Below, piece by piece: positions 1 to 9,800 of a stretch of DNA of 64,000 bases; the stretch's first letter is position 1; every line of letters begins with the position of its first letter. A program made the position numbers and the translations under genes. The notes under the pieces were generated by a model. The model had not been told where the DNA came from and did no database searches. It saw only the letters and a program-made list of their open reading frames with translations. The stretch comes from Bacteroides muris (ex Afrizal et al. 2022). Lineage in GTDB: Bacteria; Bacteroidota; Bacteroidia; Bacteroidales; Bacteroidaceae. The DNA is taken from assembly GCF_004793475.1 (NCBI RefSeq), contig NZ_SRYZ01000001.1, positions 238,656 through 302,655 on the forward strand. The letters are read 5' to 3'.

Positions 1-459
1 AAAACGGTCGGACAACGGAGCGTCCTTGATGTAAGAAGCATATGCTTCGGGCATGCGACAGGTATCGAAATATTCAGCAAGTCCCGGAAGCACTTTCTCA
101 TCAAGTAACTTCTGATAGTTCCCGAAATCTTTCTTGTTATCTTTAGTAGCCTCCATCAGCGCATTCACTGCGGAGAAGGTACCGGAATAAGGCCACAAAT
201 AAGAGTAGAGATTGGGACGGTTCTTCTGTTCCTCGGAAGCCAGATAAGTGGCGGTATAGCCTTCCACGTCCGAAGGGTAATTCTCACGCAACAGACAAGT
301 GCCCGGTGCAGAATAGTGAGCATATAAGGAATCAAGTGTTTGTGTTGATCTGACCAGCATTACGTTGTCCGCTACAGCCGGTTCTTTCTGTGTCTTGCAT
401 CCGGTTACTGCCAGGGCGCATGCCAACAGGCAGAAAAGTGCTTTCTTGGAATTTTTCAT
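1..459 (-). CDS. GH76-type alpha-1,6-mannanase lipoprotein (3' part outside window)
   Basis: The gene runs off the left edge, so only the first 153 residues are visible. They begin with a lipoprotein signal (hydrophobic FCLLACALAVTGC with the lipobox Cys). A segment with Asn-Tyr-Pro, SYLWPYSGTFSAVNALMEA and a DTCR motif follows and resembles the start of Bacteroides GH76 endo-alpha-1,6-mannanases. An in-frame ATG at 474 would add five residues. I chose 459 because MKNSKK is the usual lipoprotein start. The predicted role is cutting alpha-1,6-mannan backbones at the cell surface or in the periplasm. Its neighbour GH38 is also mannose-directed. The family call rests on the N-terminal third only; the catalytic Asp pair lies outside or is not identified. 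Confidence 0.65.
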   Translation of the reverse strand, partial: MKNSKKALFCLLACALAVTGCKTQKEPAVADNVMLVRSTQTLDSLYAHYSAPGTCLLRENYPSDVEGYTATYLASEEQKNRPNLYSYLWPYSGTFSAVNALMEATKDNKKDFGNYQKLLDEKVLPGLAEYFDTCRMPEAYASYIKDAPLSDRF

Positions 460-542
460 CTTTTTCAACGGCATTAAATTGTTTGACTTGTTTTTCACTC
501 CATCACGGGAGCCTTCTATATAAACCCTATTAAAAACGATTG

Positions 543-571
543 CAAAAATAGGCAGTAAGACTAAAAGCCAA
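543..571 (-). promoter_or_regulatory. Bacteroides-type promoter for the GH76 gene
   Basis: On the minus strand TATTTTTG (550-543) fits the TAnnTTTG -7 element. A TTG at 571-569 stands 18 bp upstream. The start codon lies about 70-85 bp downstream. Confidence 0.5.
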
Positions 572-662
572 CTATAAATCCATGACATTACCGTCCACAT
601 TCCGGACATGGCAGAATTTTGAAACAAGTTTGTCACAAAATGAATACAGTAAACCCGCATCT

Positions 663-698
663 AAAAAATCAGCGGATACGTACTAAAACGTACCCGCT
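663..698 (-). terminator. Intrinsic terminator of the GH38 gene
   Basis: In the minus-strand transcript an 11-bp stem (arms 698-688 and 681-671, one G-U pair, 6-nt loop) is followed directly by a run of six U at 668-663. It lies just after the GH38 stop at 724. Confidence 0.7.
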
Positions 699-723
699 TT
701 AGAGATAAAGAAGCGACTCCTAT

Positions 724-3700
724 TTATTTTGCATACACTTCCATTTCATAAATGCGCACATCCTTACCGGAAGCCGATTGCATGGGTTGTGTCACTAAAA
801 GACGCAGGTAGCGGACACTTTCAGGCTTATTTAGCGTGCGGTTCAGTACATTCTTGCCATTGCCCGAAACATAGTCCAGTGTGCGCCATTCACTGTTCTT
901 GTCGGTCTTACCTTGCAGGAAGCAGGAGGAAGTGATGTAGGAATGGTTTTCGCCGGCAGCGTTCAGTAACTTCCAGCCGTTAATGCTCCTTTCACTGCCC
1001 AAATCAAAGTCTACGTAGTGGGGCATTTCAGCAATAGCACACCACTTTGTGTTTTCGTCGCCATCTACCATGAAAGCCGGCTTCTCTTTCTCGTTCACAT
1101 AGCTTGAATAGCCCATTACCATGTCCTGCTTCAGAATGTTCACTCTCTCTGTGGAGCTTTCCGTCTGATAGCGATTGCACTTGTTTGCCGTACGGAACAG
1201 TTCGGAAACGGGGCAAACGGAAGCAGCTGCAACATTAGTCAAAGTGGCGGCAAAGATAACAATATCCTTATTATCGGGCAATACCACTTCAGTAGCCTTC
1301 TCAGGCAGGTCGATGGCGAACTTAAACATGTAAGTGAATTCATACGGCTGATCGCCTTCACCAGAATGACGGTGCGTACCTACATAGGCAACTTCAGCAT
1401 CTTTCAGATAACCTTCCGTATGTCCGGTGTGCCCCCACTGGCCGATGAAGCCAGTATAAGAAGGTACAATAATCTCCTGCACGGACTTGCCTGTGCGGAA
1501 TATCCCCTTCACATCTTTATCAGAAGCGGCGGCAGCAAGGATATAGAGTCTGTTATAAGCACAGTCGGCGGGCAGTTTCAGCACATTGCCCTTGCAAGCC
1601 ATGCCATTCAGTTCTTCACGCGTCTCCAATTTGAAAGGCACTCCATTCACATTCATCTCGGTAGGTATCAACTCGGCAGCGTAAGAATAGCCGGCCTCAA
1701 AGTCGGCAGCAGCCTTGAACTCGTTCCAACTGAAACACTTCTTGTCATAAGCAAGCGGCAATGGCCGGGCCACCGTCTGCACCTTCTTATTGGAAGCGAA
1801 ACGTACCTTGTAGGTCTTAATGCCGTTTGGATTGACTGACACTTCCAAGCGATTTCCACTGAATGCAGCCTTACCGATGGTCTTTTCCGTACCATCTGCT
1901 TCTACAGCAGCCACAAGGTTGTCGGCAAAGACAATCGAGGCTTTCTGCGCCTGCTTGCCTCCGGCTTCATACACGCGTACCACATATTCATCTGAACTTT
2001 CGGCTTTCTTTAAGGCTTTAATAAGGACATTCCGGTTGTCGGAAAAAGCCAATGAATAACTCTTGCCCAATTCGCCGCGGTGCTTTCCAACAGCAAATGC
2101 CTTGATGCGCTGGTTCAGCAGTTCGGCATTCTCGCGGGTCCGAACTACGTCCAAAGCGCCTGTATGACCTACCAAGCTGTAAGTAAAGGTATGACGGCCG
2201 AAGTCTTGACGGTCTTGGTAAGCATAGTTACTTTTTGTCTTCGGAGTGTGTAGCAAAGTGAGACGCAGGGTATTGTTGTCGGGCTTGTCCCAGCCATATT
2301 TGCTGTCGTTCATAATGGAAACACCGTAAGAACCGTTAGCGTCTGTCAGGTCGGCCCAGTATTGGGCATATACTTCGTAAGCGGTCAAGCTGTTGTTTCC
2401 TCTCTGCACGCTGCCTACACCCAAATCGTAAGTAGCTTTCTCGTTGTTCAGATTGAGGGGGAACTCGGCCTTCAGCAGGGCATTGGCAGACTGCCAGTCC
2501 ACTTCGTTGGTGAAGTCGATGCGGTGGGCCAATATGCCTTCATACAGATGGATGTACTGGCGGAAGAAAGAATCACCGTGGCGTTTCTCCACGCAGAGAG
2601 TCTTACGCAGTGCCCCGTTTTCGCAGAGGGTCATTTTCACATCCTCGGTGATGGAGATAGGAGTAGCGTCCACAGTCTTCTTCAATATCTCCCATGCGGG
2701 CCACTCGAACGATTCGTTTTCAGTGAAGAGAGCCAGGCGAATGGCCTTGCCGGCTTTCACCAGTTCCTTGTTGTTTTTCTTGTCGAGCAGTGAAGTGATG
2801 TCACCGTTCTCGTTCAGTGTCAGCTTGTAGAGCGAATTTTCGATACTTGTGGCTTCAACAGCGGACACCTTTCTGCCTTCGCCGGAAAGACGGACATCGT
2901 AAACCGCATATCCGTTGGCGGGTACAGTGGCTTCTACTAACAAACGAACCTTTCCATCGGTGTATGAAACCAACTGCGAAGCCACCTGCTTGCCTTGTTC
3001 ATTGTACACTGCCACGCCTTTGGGAAAACGGGGTGCTTTCACCTCCATAGTCACCACATCGGCAGCCTTGAATCCCGAAGCGTTATAGAGCACTACGGGA
3101 ATCCCCTTGACACGAGTATCAAGCTTGCCTGCCACACTTCCCACGGCATGAGTCAGGATGCCGGAGAATTGCTTCAGAGAAAGCAACTCATCGTTCCATG
3201 AGAATTCGTAGGCACGAGGAATGCTGGTACCCGTCAGGTCATCGTGAAACTGATGGAAAATGAAGCGTTGCCAAGATTCCGTCAAACTCTTCCCGGGATA
3301 TTCGGCAGTGCCTAAAAGGGCGGCAGCTACAGAAGCACGTTCGGCGGCATCACCCAAAAGTTCATTCTGGCGATTGTAAAGCTTCATGGCGGCCTGTGAA
3401 GTGTAGCAGCCGGTGCCATGAACGTCCATCAGCAGTTCGCCGTCAAATACGGGGAGCTCGGAATGAGCGTCATATGGTTGGTAATCCTTAAACAGCTGGT
3501 CGCTGGTAGCACTGATAATCTTCAACGGGCCGTCTCCCTTGATGCCTTTCTCCACGGAAGCCACAGAAGCGATGGTAGGTGAACCGCCCACATCACCTGT
3601 TCCATAGTAGCGGTAAACGGTATTCAGGGGAGTACATCTGGAGAGTTCCATCAGATATTTATTTTCTGAAAGGTCTTCATTATCCCAACGACGACCGTAA

Positions 3701-4380
3701 TCATATCCGTGAGCCAGCATGACGGACGCTCCATCCACCCCTTTCCACAGTCCGACGGTAAAAGGATGCTTGCTCTTGCCGTAGAAAGGATTGTTACGCC
3801 AGTCCAGCTTCTGTGAAGAGAATCCTATCAGCCCGCAATGGGCGGCAACGGTGGGCAATGTCCATCCGAACCCGAAACAATCGGGCAGGAAGATGTCGGT
3901 GCTCTCCACACCCAGCTCCTTGCGGTAAAACTCCTGCCCCAGCATGATATTGCGGATGAACGACTCGATGGAGGGCACCAAAGTATCGGTAGCATCCCAA
4001 CTGGCCCCGCTCACGTGCCAGCGGCCTGCCTTTACAAAGGCCTTCATCAGTTCGTATTCACGAGGATAATACTCCTTCATCCAGGCATACTTCACACCAC
4101 CCTCGAAATTGAAGATGTAGTCGGGATACTGGTTCAAGAGGAAAAGATTCTGGTTCAGGGTATTCCAGACATACTCCTTGATGGTGGTCTGGATGTCCCA
4201 GTTCCACTGTGTGTCCAGGTGGGCATCCGCCACCATATACGCTTTCGCTTTCTGCGGTGCAGCGGTCTGGGCCGATAAGTGTCCGCCTGCAACGGCCAAC
4301 ATTACGGCTCCCGCTATCAGGCGGGCCTTCCCCGCCAGCATTGGTCTCCTTTTCATGGTTCTGCTATTATTGGTTTTCAT
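724..4380 (-). CDS. GH38 alpha-mannosidase with C-terminal discoidin-like (F5/8 type C) domain
   Basis: The 1218-residue secreted glycosidase removes terminal alpha-mannose. After a signal peptide (MLAGKARLIAGAVMLAVAGG, then LSAQ) comes the GH38 metal motif DAHLDTQW. The nucleophile region FLPDCFGFGWTLP is near residue 160, and a second metal motif, HQFHDDLTGTS, is near 355. Galactose-mutarotase-like beta domains fill the middle. The last 140 residues (MVDGDENTKWC... VRYLRLLV) look like an F5/8 C carbohydrate-binding fold. The reading frame stays open upstream to 4692, but that part is low-complexity and encodes the 21-bp repeats, so I place the start at 4380; 4356 (MKRRPM) is also possible. 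It is divergent from the GH97 gene. Zinc-dependent retaining mannosidase activity is family knowledge; the exact linkage is not readable. Confidence 0.9.
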   Translation of the reverse strand: MKTNNSRTMKRRPMLAGKARLIAGAVMLAVAGGHLSAQTAAPQKAKAYMVADAHLDTQWNWDIQTTIKEYVWNTLNQNLFLLNQYPDYIFNFEGGVKYAWMKEYYPREYELMKAFVKAGRWHVSGASWDATDTLVPSIESFIRNIMLGQEFYRKELGVESTDIFLPDCFGFGWTLPTVAAHCGLIGFSSQKLDWRNNPFYGKSKHPFTVGLWKGVDGASVMLAHGYDYGRRWDNEDLSENKYLMELSRCTPLNTVYRYYGTGDVGGSPTIASVASVEKGIKGDGPLKIISATSDQLFKDYQPYDAHSELPVFDGELLMDVHGTGCYTSQAAMKLYNRQNELLGDAAERASVAAALLGTAEYPGKSLTESWQRFIFHQFHDDLTGTSIPRAYEFSWNDELLSLKQFSGILTHAVGSVAGKLDTRVKGIPVVLYNASGFKAADVVTMEVKAPRFPKGVAVYNEQGKQVASQLVSYTDGKVRLLVEATVPANGYAVYDVRLSGEGRKVSAVEATSIENSLYKLTLNENGDITSLLDKKNNKELVKAGKAIRLALFTENESFEWPAWEILKKTVDATPISITEDVKMTLCENGALRKTLCVEKRHGDSFFRQYIHLYEGILAHRIDFTNEVDWQSANALLKAEFPLNLNNEKATYDLGVGSVQRGNNSLTAYEVYAQYWADLTDANGSYGVSIMNDSKYGWDKPDNNTLRLTLLHTPKTKSNYAYQDRQDFGRHTFTYSLVGHTGALDVVRTRENAELLNQRIKAFAVGKHRGELGKSYSLAFSDNRNVLIKALKKAESSDEYVVRVYEAGGKQAQKASIVFADNLVAAVEADGTEKTIGKAAFSGNRLEVSVNPNGIKTYKVRFASNKKVQTVARPLPLAYDKKCFSWNEFKAAADFEAGYSYAAELIPTEMNVNGVPFKLETREELNGMACKGNVLKLPADCAYNRLYILAAAASDKDVKGIFRTGKSVQEIIVPSYTGFIGQWGHTGHTEGYLKDAEVAYVGTHRHSGEGDQPYEFTYMFKFAIDLPEKATEVVLPDNKDIVIFAATLTNVAAASVCPVSELFRTANKCNRYQTESSTERVNILKQDMVMGYSSYVNEKEKPAFMVDGDENTKWCAIAEMPHYVDFDLGSERSINGWKLLNAAGENHSYITSSCFLQGKTDKNSEWRTLDYVSGNGKNVLNRTLNKPESVRYLRLLVTQPMQSASGKDVRIYEMEVYAK

Positions 4381-4494
4381 TGAATAAAAGATAATTCCCT
4401 GACATACCGGACACAAGTGAAAAAGTTCCGGAATACTTGTTGCAAAGTTCGGAAGAACATATACAAAAGTTTGAGAAAACATAGATTCGGTTCT

Positions 4495-4578
4495 ATCCCA
4501 AGCCTTGGGATAGAAATCCCAAAGCTTGAAACGGACATCCGCAACCTTGGGACAGACATCCGCAACCTTGAGACAAAG
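4495..4578. repeat. Four tandem 21-bp semi-palindromic units in the GH38/GH97 gap
   Basis: Units begin at 4495, 4516, 4537 and 4558, exactly 21 bp apart. Unit 1 holds a perfect palindrome, ATCCCAAG-C-CTTGGGAT. The others keep the left arm ATCC[CG] and the TTG core but decay on the right arm. The array lies 115-199 bp upstream of the GH38 start and about 200 bp upstream of the GH97 start. It could be a tandem operator (two helical turns per unit) or, if transcription starts near 4600, hairpins in the GH38 leader. The rest of the 390-bp divergent gap shows no gene. Confidence 0.75.
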
Positions 4579-4606
4579 TACAAGAATCCGATGCCCGGCC
4601 TCAGCA

Positions 4607-4614
4607 CAAAGGTA
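4607..4614 (-). promoter_or_regulatory. Candidate -7 element for GH38
   Basis: The minus strand reads TACCTTTG, a TAnnTTTG match. No clear TTG stands at the expected -33. If it is real, the GH38 message has a leader of about 220 nt carrying the 21-bp repeats. Confidence 0.35.
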
Positions 4615-4732
4615 GCCCGGGCTCCACTCCCGTACTGTACAGATTCGCGACATAGATATGTAAAAAACCGTCCATGGCATGATTTCATACATTTATGTCA
4701 TAAATAGAACACACTTCTTGCAGACCACGGAC

Positions 4733-4740
4733 TACTTTTG
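4733..4740 (+). promoter_or_regulatory. Candidate -7 element for GH97
   Basis: TACTTTTG fits TAnnTTTG, 30 bp ahead of the ATG at 4771. The -33 element is not obvious, so activation by a regulator is plausible. Confidence 0.4.
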
Positions 4741-4770
4741 CATACAGTAAAAAATCGAAAAGCCAATAGC

Positions 4771-6720
4771 ATGAAAAAACAACTCCTACTCCCGGCAGCC
4801 CTCTGCCTTTCACTGACCATTTTCGGACAGAAAGTACATCAACTGACCTCACCTAGCGGGAACATCCGCATCTCGCTGGAGCTGACCGACCAAATCCGAT
4901 ATGACGTAGCCCAAGGAAACCAAACATTGATGGACAGCTGTGTCATCGGCTTGGAAACCGCCAACCGTCAGCTGGGCATCCATCCCAAACTGGACAAGGC
5001 CGTACGCCAAAGCGTAAACGAGGAGCTGACTCCCGTGGTGCCCCTGAAATTCTCTACCGTAACCAACCGCTACAATCGGTTGCTGCTGAAATTCAAAGGA
5101 GACTATTCGGTGGAGTTCCGCGCCTTTGACGACGGATTTGCCTACCGTTTCCTCACTGACTTGAAAGGCGAGCAAGAAATAATAAATGAAATCCTGCGAC
5201 TGAACCTTGTGGATGGCTGCCTGCTACATCTTCAGCAACCTGACGGCTTTAAGACTTCCTATGAAGAAGAATATCGCCACCAAACATGCAGTGAGTGGAA
5301 AAACTCCAATCGTATGGCTCTGCTTCCCCTTTTAGCCAGCACACCCGAAGGTGACAAAATCCTCATGAGTGAAACCAATCTGACAGACTATCCCGCCATG
5401 TTCCTGAAAAACGACGGACAAGGCGGTATTGCCTCCGTCTTCCCCCGTCTGCCTCTTGAGTTCGGAGAAGACGGCGACCGCAGTCTCAAGATTCTGAAAG
5501 AAGCCAACTGCATAGCCCGTACTGCAGGAAAGCGCAGTTATCCGTGGCGTTACTTCGTCATTACCGATGATGACCGCAAACTTATAGAAAACACCCTATC
5601 CTATCGCCTCGCTGAAAAGAATGTCATAGAAAACACCTCTTGGATTAAACCCGGACTGGCCAGCTGGGAATGGTGGAACGGAGCCATACCCTACGGCCCC
5701 GACGTAGACTTCAAGGCTGGCTGCAACCTTGACAACTACAAGTACTTTATCGACTTCGCATCCCACTATGGCATAGAATATATAGTAATGGACGAAGGTT
5801 GGGCCATGAACACCCGAGACCCCTATACACCCAATCCCACGGTAGACATACACGAACTCATCCGCTACGGCAAAGAGAAAAACGTAGGCATTGTGCTATG
5901 GCTCACTTGGCTTACGGTAGAAAATCACTTCGACCTATTCGAAACCTTCGAAAAATGGGGCGTGAAAGGCGTAAAGATAGATTTCATGAATCGTAGCGAC
6001 CAATGGATGGTGAACTTCTATGAACGCGTGGCACGCGAAGCCGCCAAACACCATCTCTTCGTGGACTTCCACGGTGCCTTCAAACCTGCCGGATTAGAAT
6101 ACAAATACCCCAACGTACTCTCCTACGAAGGCGTGAGAGGCATGGAGCAGATGGGTGGATGCCGTCCCGACAACAGTGTCTATTTCCCCTTCATACGCAA
6201 CGCAGTAGGAGCCATGGATTATACTCCCGGCGCCATGCTCAGCATGCAGCCCGAGGTCTACCGTTCCGAACGTCCCAATTCTGCCAGCATCGGCACACGT
6301 GCCTATCAGATGGCACTCTTTGTTCTCTTTGAAACCGGCCTGCAGATGATGGCAGACAACCCTACCCTCTACTACCGCAACGACGAGTGCACCCGCTTCA
6401 TCACCCAAGTACCTCAAACATGGGACGAAACCATCGCCCTCGAAGCCGAAGCAGGAGAGTATGCCGTCGTGGCCAAACGCAAAGGAGAACAATGGTATAT
6501 AGGAGGCATGACCAACAACCGCGAACGTGAACGGGTCTTCAACATCTCCCTCGATTTTCTGCAAGAAGGAAAAAACTATCTCATGACCTCTTTTGAAGAC
6601 GGCATCAACGCTGACCACCAGGCCATGGACTACCGCAAACAAGAACGAACCTTGAAGAAAGGCGACCGTATCACAGTCCGTTTGGCACGCAACGGCGGAT
6701 TCGCTGCGGTCATCCGCTGA
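4771..6720 (+). CDS. GH97 alpha-glycosidase (retaining type, alpha-galactosidase-like)
   Basis: This 649-residue secreted enzyme has a signal peptide (LLLPAALCLSLTIFG), an N-terminal GH97 beta-sandwich starting at LTSPSGNIRISLEL, and a catalytic barrel around residues 290-560. The barrel holds IVMDEGWAM and GVKIDFMNRSDQ, followed by a C-terminal sheet. The Asp in KIDFM sits where retaining GH97 alpha-galactosidases carry their nucleophile; inverting SusB-type alpha-glucosidases use Glu residues elsewhere. An upstream in-frame ATG exists at 4738, but MKKQLLLP at 4771 gives a clean signal peptide. It shares a divergent control region with GH38 and is followed, in the same direction, by the hybrid sensor gene. 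The exact sugar cannot be fixed from sequence. Confidence 0.85.
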   Translation: MKKQLLLPAALCLSLTIFGQKVHQLTSPSGNIRISLELTDQIRYDVAQGNQTLMDSCVIGLETANRQLGIHPKLDKAVRQSVNEELTPVVPLKFSTVTNRYNRLLLKFKGDYSVEFRAFDDGFAYRFLTDLKGEQEIINEILRLNLVDGCLLHLQQPDGFKTSYEEEYRHQTCSEWKNSNRMALLPLLASTPEGDKILMSETNLTDYPAMFLKNDGQGGIASVFPRLPLEFGEDGDRSLKILKEANCIARTAGKRSYPWRYFVITDDDRKLIENTLSYRLAEKNVIENTSWIKPGLASWEWWNGAIPYGPDVDFKAGCNLDNYKYFIDFASHYGIEYIVMDEGWAMNTRDPYTPNPTVDIHELIRYGKEKNVGIVLWLTWLTVENHFDLFETFEKWGVKGVKIDFMNRSDQWMVNFYERVAREAAKHHLFVDFHGAFKPAGLEYKYPNVLSYEGVRGMEQMGGCRPDNSVYFPFIRNAVGAMDYTPGAMLSMQPEVYRSERPNSASIGTRAYQMALFVLFETGLQMMADNPTLYYRNDECTRFITQVPQTWDETIALEAEAGEYAVVAKRKGEQWYIGGMTNNRERERVFNISLDFLQEGKNYLMTSFEDGINADHQAMDYRKQERTLKKGDRITVRLARNGGFAAVIR

Positions 6721-6736
6721 TCATATCCATACCTAC

Positions 6737-6775
6737 CTGCTCCGTACAAATACATTTCTAAAAAATACGGAGCAG
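6737..6775 (+). terminator. Inverted repeat after GH97
   Basis: CTGCTCCGTA (6737-6746) pairs perfectly with TACGGAGCAG (6766-6775) across a 19-nt A/T-rich loop. There is no long U-run, so this may be a 3' stabiliser or a weak terminator. Confidence 0.4.
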
Positions 6776-6823
6776 ATACAAAGCAAACAGTAATCCTGCA
6801 ACTGAAGAAATATATTGCGAATA

Positions 6824-6854
6824 TTGACTGTTTCCACCTTAAAATATATCTTTG
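6824..6854 (+). promoter_or_regulatory. Promoter of the hybrid two-component gene
   Basis: TTG (6824-6826), 20 bp, then TATCTTTG (6847-6854): a good match to the Bacteroides -33/-7 consensus. It lies 28 bp ahead of the ATG at 6882. Confidence 0.65.
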
Positions 6855-6881
6855 CACGCTAAAATCAATACAACAAGCCAC

Positions 6882-9800
6882 ATGAAAGACATATACTGGA
6901 AAGGCCATACAATTTTATTGCTCGTCAGTCTCTTATGCTGTGTTCCGGATTTTGTACACGCCTACAGTCTACGGCAATTCTCCAACAAGAACGGTCTTTC
7001 CAATAGTGCCATCCAATCCCTTTACCAAGACAGCCAAGGTGTACTCTGGATAGGAACATGCGACGGACTGAACGTGTTTGACGGCAACAATATCCACCTA
7101 TATACACCAGTTGATGTGTCACGTAACCTATTGTCAGGCAATATCATCAGCCAAATCGTAGAATCAGAGCCAGGCATACTGTGGTTACAAACCAACTACG
7201 GGTTGGACAGATTGGATACATACCGACAGACCTGCCGAACCTTTACCGAATTCAAGGACAACATCTTCTTGGCACAAAGCAACAACAAGTGCATGTTAGT
7301 GCTGAAAGATGACGGGAATCTGTATCACTACCAACAAGAGAACCAGAGATTTTTACAGCTGAACACCTCTTCCATGGATTTCAATAAAGTACTGTCCATG
7401 ACTATCGATTCCAACAACTTGCTTTGGATATTCGCAACCGGAAACAACACTCGTTGCTATCGGCTGAATCACACGGGAAAAAGCGTGACTCTGATTCCGG
7501 AAAAACCATTTGGACATCACGGTCTGAAGCATGCCTTTATCGGAAAAGATTCAGCCTACTTCATTGATGAAACCTATGCCCTCTACGAATATAGTTTCAG
7601 TAACCGACAGTGTTACTACATTGCCGACCTGAAGGACGAAATAGAAAAACGGGGTGAAGTATCTTCCATCATCAAACGAGAAAATGACTTCTGCATCGGT
7701 TTCAAAAGCAGCGGCTTGATAATACTGAAATATGAAGCGAACCAAAAGATTAAATACCGTATAGAGTACACCGAAATACAGTCGGGCATCTTCTGCCTGA
7801 TGAAAGACAAATTCCAAGACATCGTATGGGTAGCTACCGACGGAGAAGGACTATACATGCTTTACAATGACACGTTCACCATGACCAACACTCTGCTCAA
7901 TACTCCCGCATATCAAGTGAACAACCCGGTACGCAGCCTCTACCTCGACCCACAGCAAACCCTATGGATAGGAACCAAGGGAAGCGGCATATTGCGCATA
8001 CCGAACTATCTTGTCGACAGTACCCCCGAAAAACATGATCGTCTCATCACCGGTAACAGTACATTGACCGACAACTCCGTCTACTGCTTTGCACCCGGTG
8101 GAGAAGACCGACTTTGGATAGGCACGGAAAACGGTATCAATTATTACTCTTATTCTACCCATCAACTGAAAGAACTGGCGGTACAAGCCAATGGGAGTAA
8201 AGTGAAATATGTGCACTCCATCGACCAAACCAATGACAGTACACTGTGGATTTCCACCGTGGGCGAAGGAATCGTAAAGGTGACACTAGAGAATCAGAGA
8301 AAAGATCCTACTGTGAAGCATGCCACACGGACTTTGGTGAGCAACGGACACATGGCATCAAACTACTTTTTCACCTCCTACCGCGAAAGCAGCTCTGCGC
8401 TGTGGTTCGGGAACAGAGGGCTCGGGGCCTACCGTATTGACGTGCATACCGGAGAGATGGCACAGTTCCGCTTCAACAACTTGGTAAACAGCCAAACCGC
8501 CAACGATGTGTTCGCCATACACAAAAACGAGCAAGGCTACTGGCTGGGCACCGGATCGGGGCTTCTCCGCTTCCACCCGAACGAAGGCGGAAACCCAGAC
8601 AGCATCAGTGCAAAGCTCTACACCAACAGCACCGTACATGGTATCTTGGAGGACAACCGGGACAATCTCTGGGTAAGCACCAATCAAGGATTAATGAGAC
8701 TCAACCCCCAAGAACAGACCAAGCAAACCTACAACAACGGAAACGGACTGGCCGTGACCGAATTTAGTGATGGAGCCTTCTACAAAGACAATGCCACGGG
8801 AATTCTTTTCTTTGGAGGTGTAAACGGTTTCGTCACCGTGAGGCCCGATTCTTACATTACCACAGACTATATGCCCGACATCAGCCTGAAAGGACTTTCC
8901 ATCTTTGGTAAAGAATATAACCTACATGACTTTCTACATAACAAAAACGGAAAACCCGTGCTACAACTGGACTATAAACACAACTTCTTCCAGCTGAACT
9001 TCCGGATAACAGACTACATTAACGGAAACGACTATTTCTACTCCTATAAACTAAAGGAAGCAAGCGACCAATGGATAGAAAACGGAGTTTCACCCAATGC
9101 CATCTTCTCCAACCTTTCCCCCGGAGAATATACTCTGTTTGTGAAATACCGCAATAACATCAACGGTAAAGAAAGCCATCCGCAAGCCTTCACTATTTAC
9201 ATCGCTCCGCCTTGGTATCTCAGTTCCTGGGCCTATGTGGGCTACTTTTTGTTAGGATTACTACTATGTGCAGGCATAGTTTCCTATGCATTCCATACCT
9301 ACCGCCTGAAGCGGCAGCACATGATGAAGAAAATGGAACGACAGAAAAAAGAGGAAATCTATGAATCAAAACTACGCTTCTTCACCAACATTACCCACGA
9401 GTTTTGCACCCCCCTCACCCTGATTCAGGGACCGTGCGAAAAGATACTCACCCACAAGGAGACAGACATCTACACGCACCGCTACGCCAAGATGATTCAG
9501 CAAAATGTGGAAAAGCTGAACGGACTCATTGTGGAGCTGCTGGAATTCAGAAGACTGGAAACGGAAAACAAAATGCTCTCCATACAGCCACAGCCTGTTT
9601 CCGAAAAGTTAAGGGACATCGCCGAATCCTTTGGCGACATGGCAGAAAACAGAGAAATGAACTACCGCCTCGACATCGCCCCCGAACTGATATGGAACAC
9701 CGACCTGAGCTGCTTCAACAAAATAGCCGGAAACCTCATATCCAATGCTTTCAAGTACACACCCGACAAGGGGAACATCTGCATAACATTGTATGCAAAA

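Noticed and set aside
4381..4692. N-terminal 104-codon extension of the GH38 frame
   Set aside because: It encodes the 21-bp repeats, precedes a good signal peptide, and a candidate promoter lies inside it.
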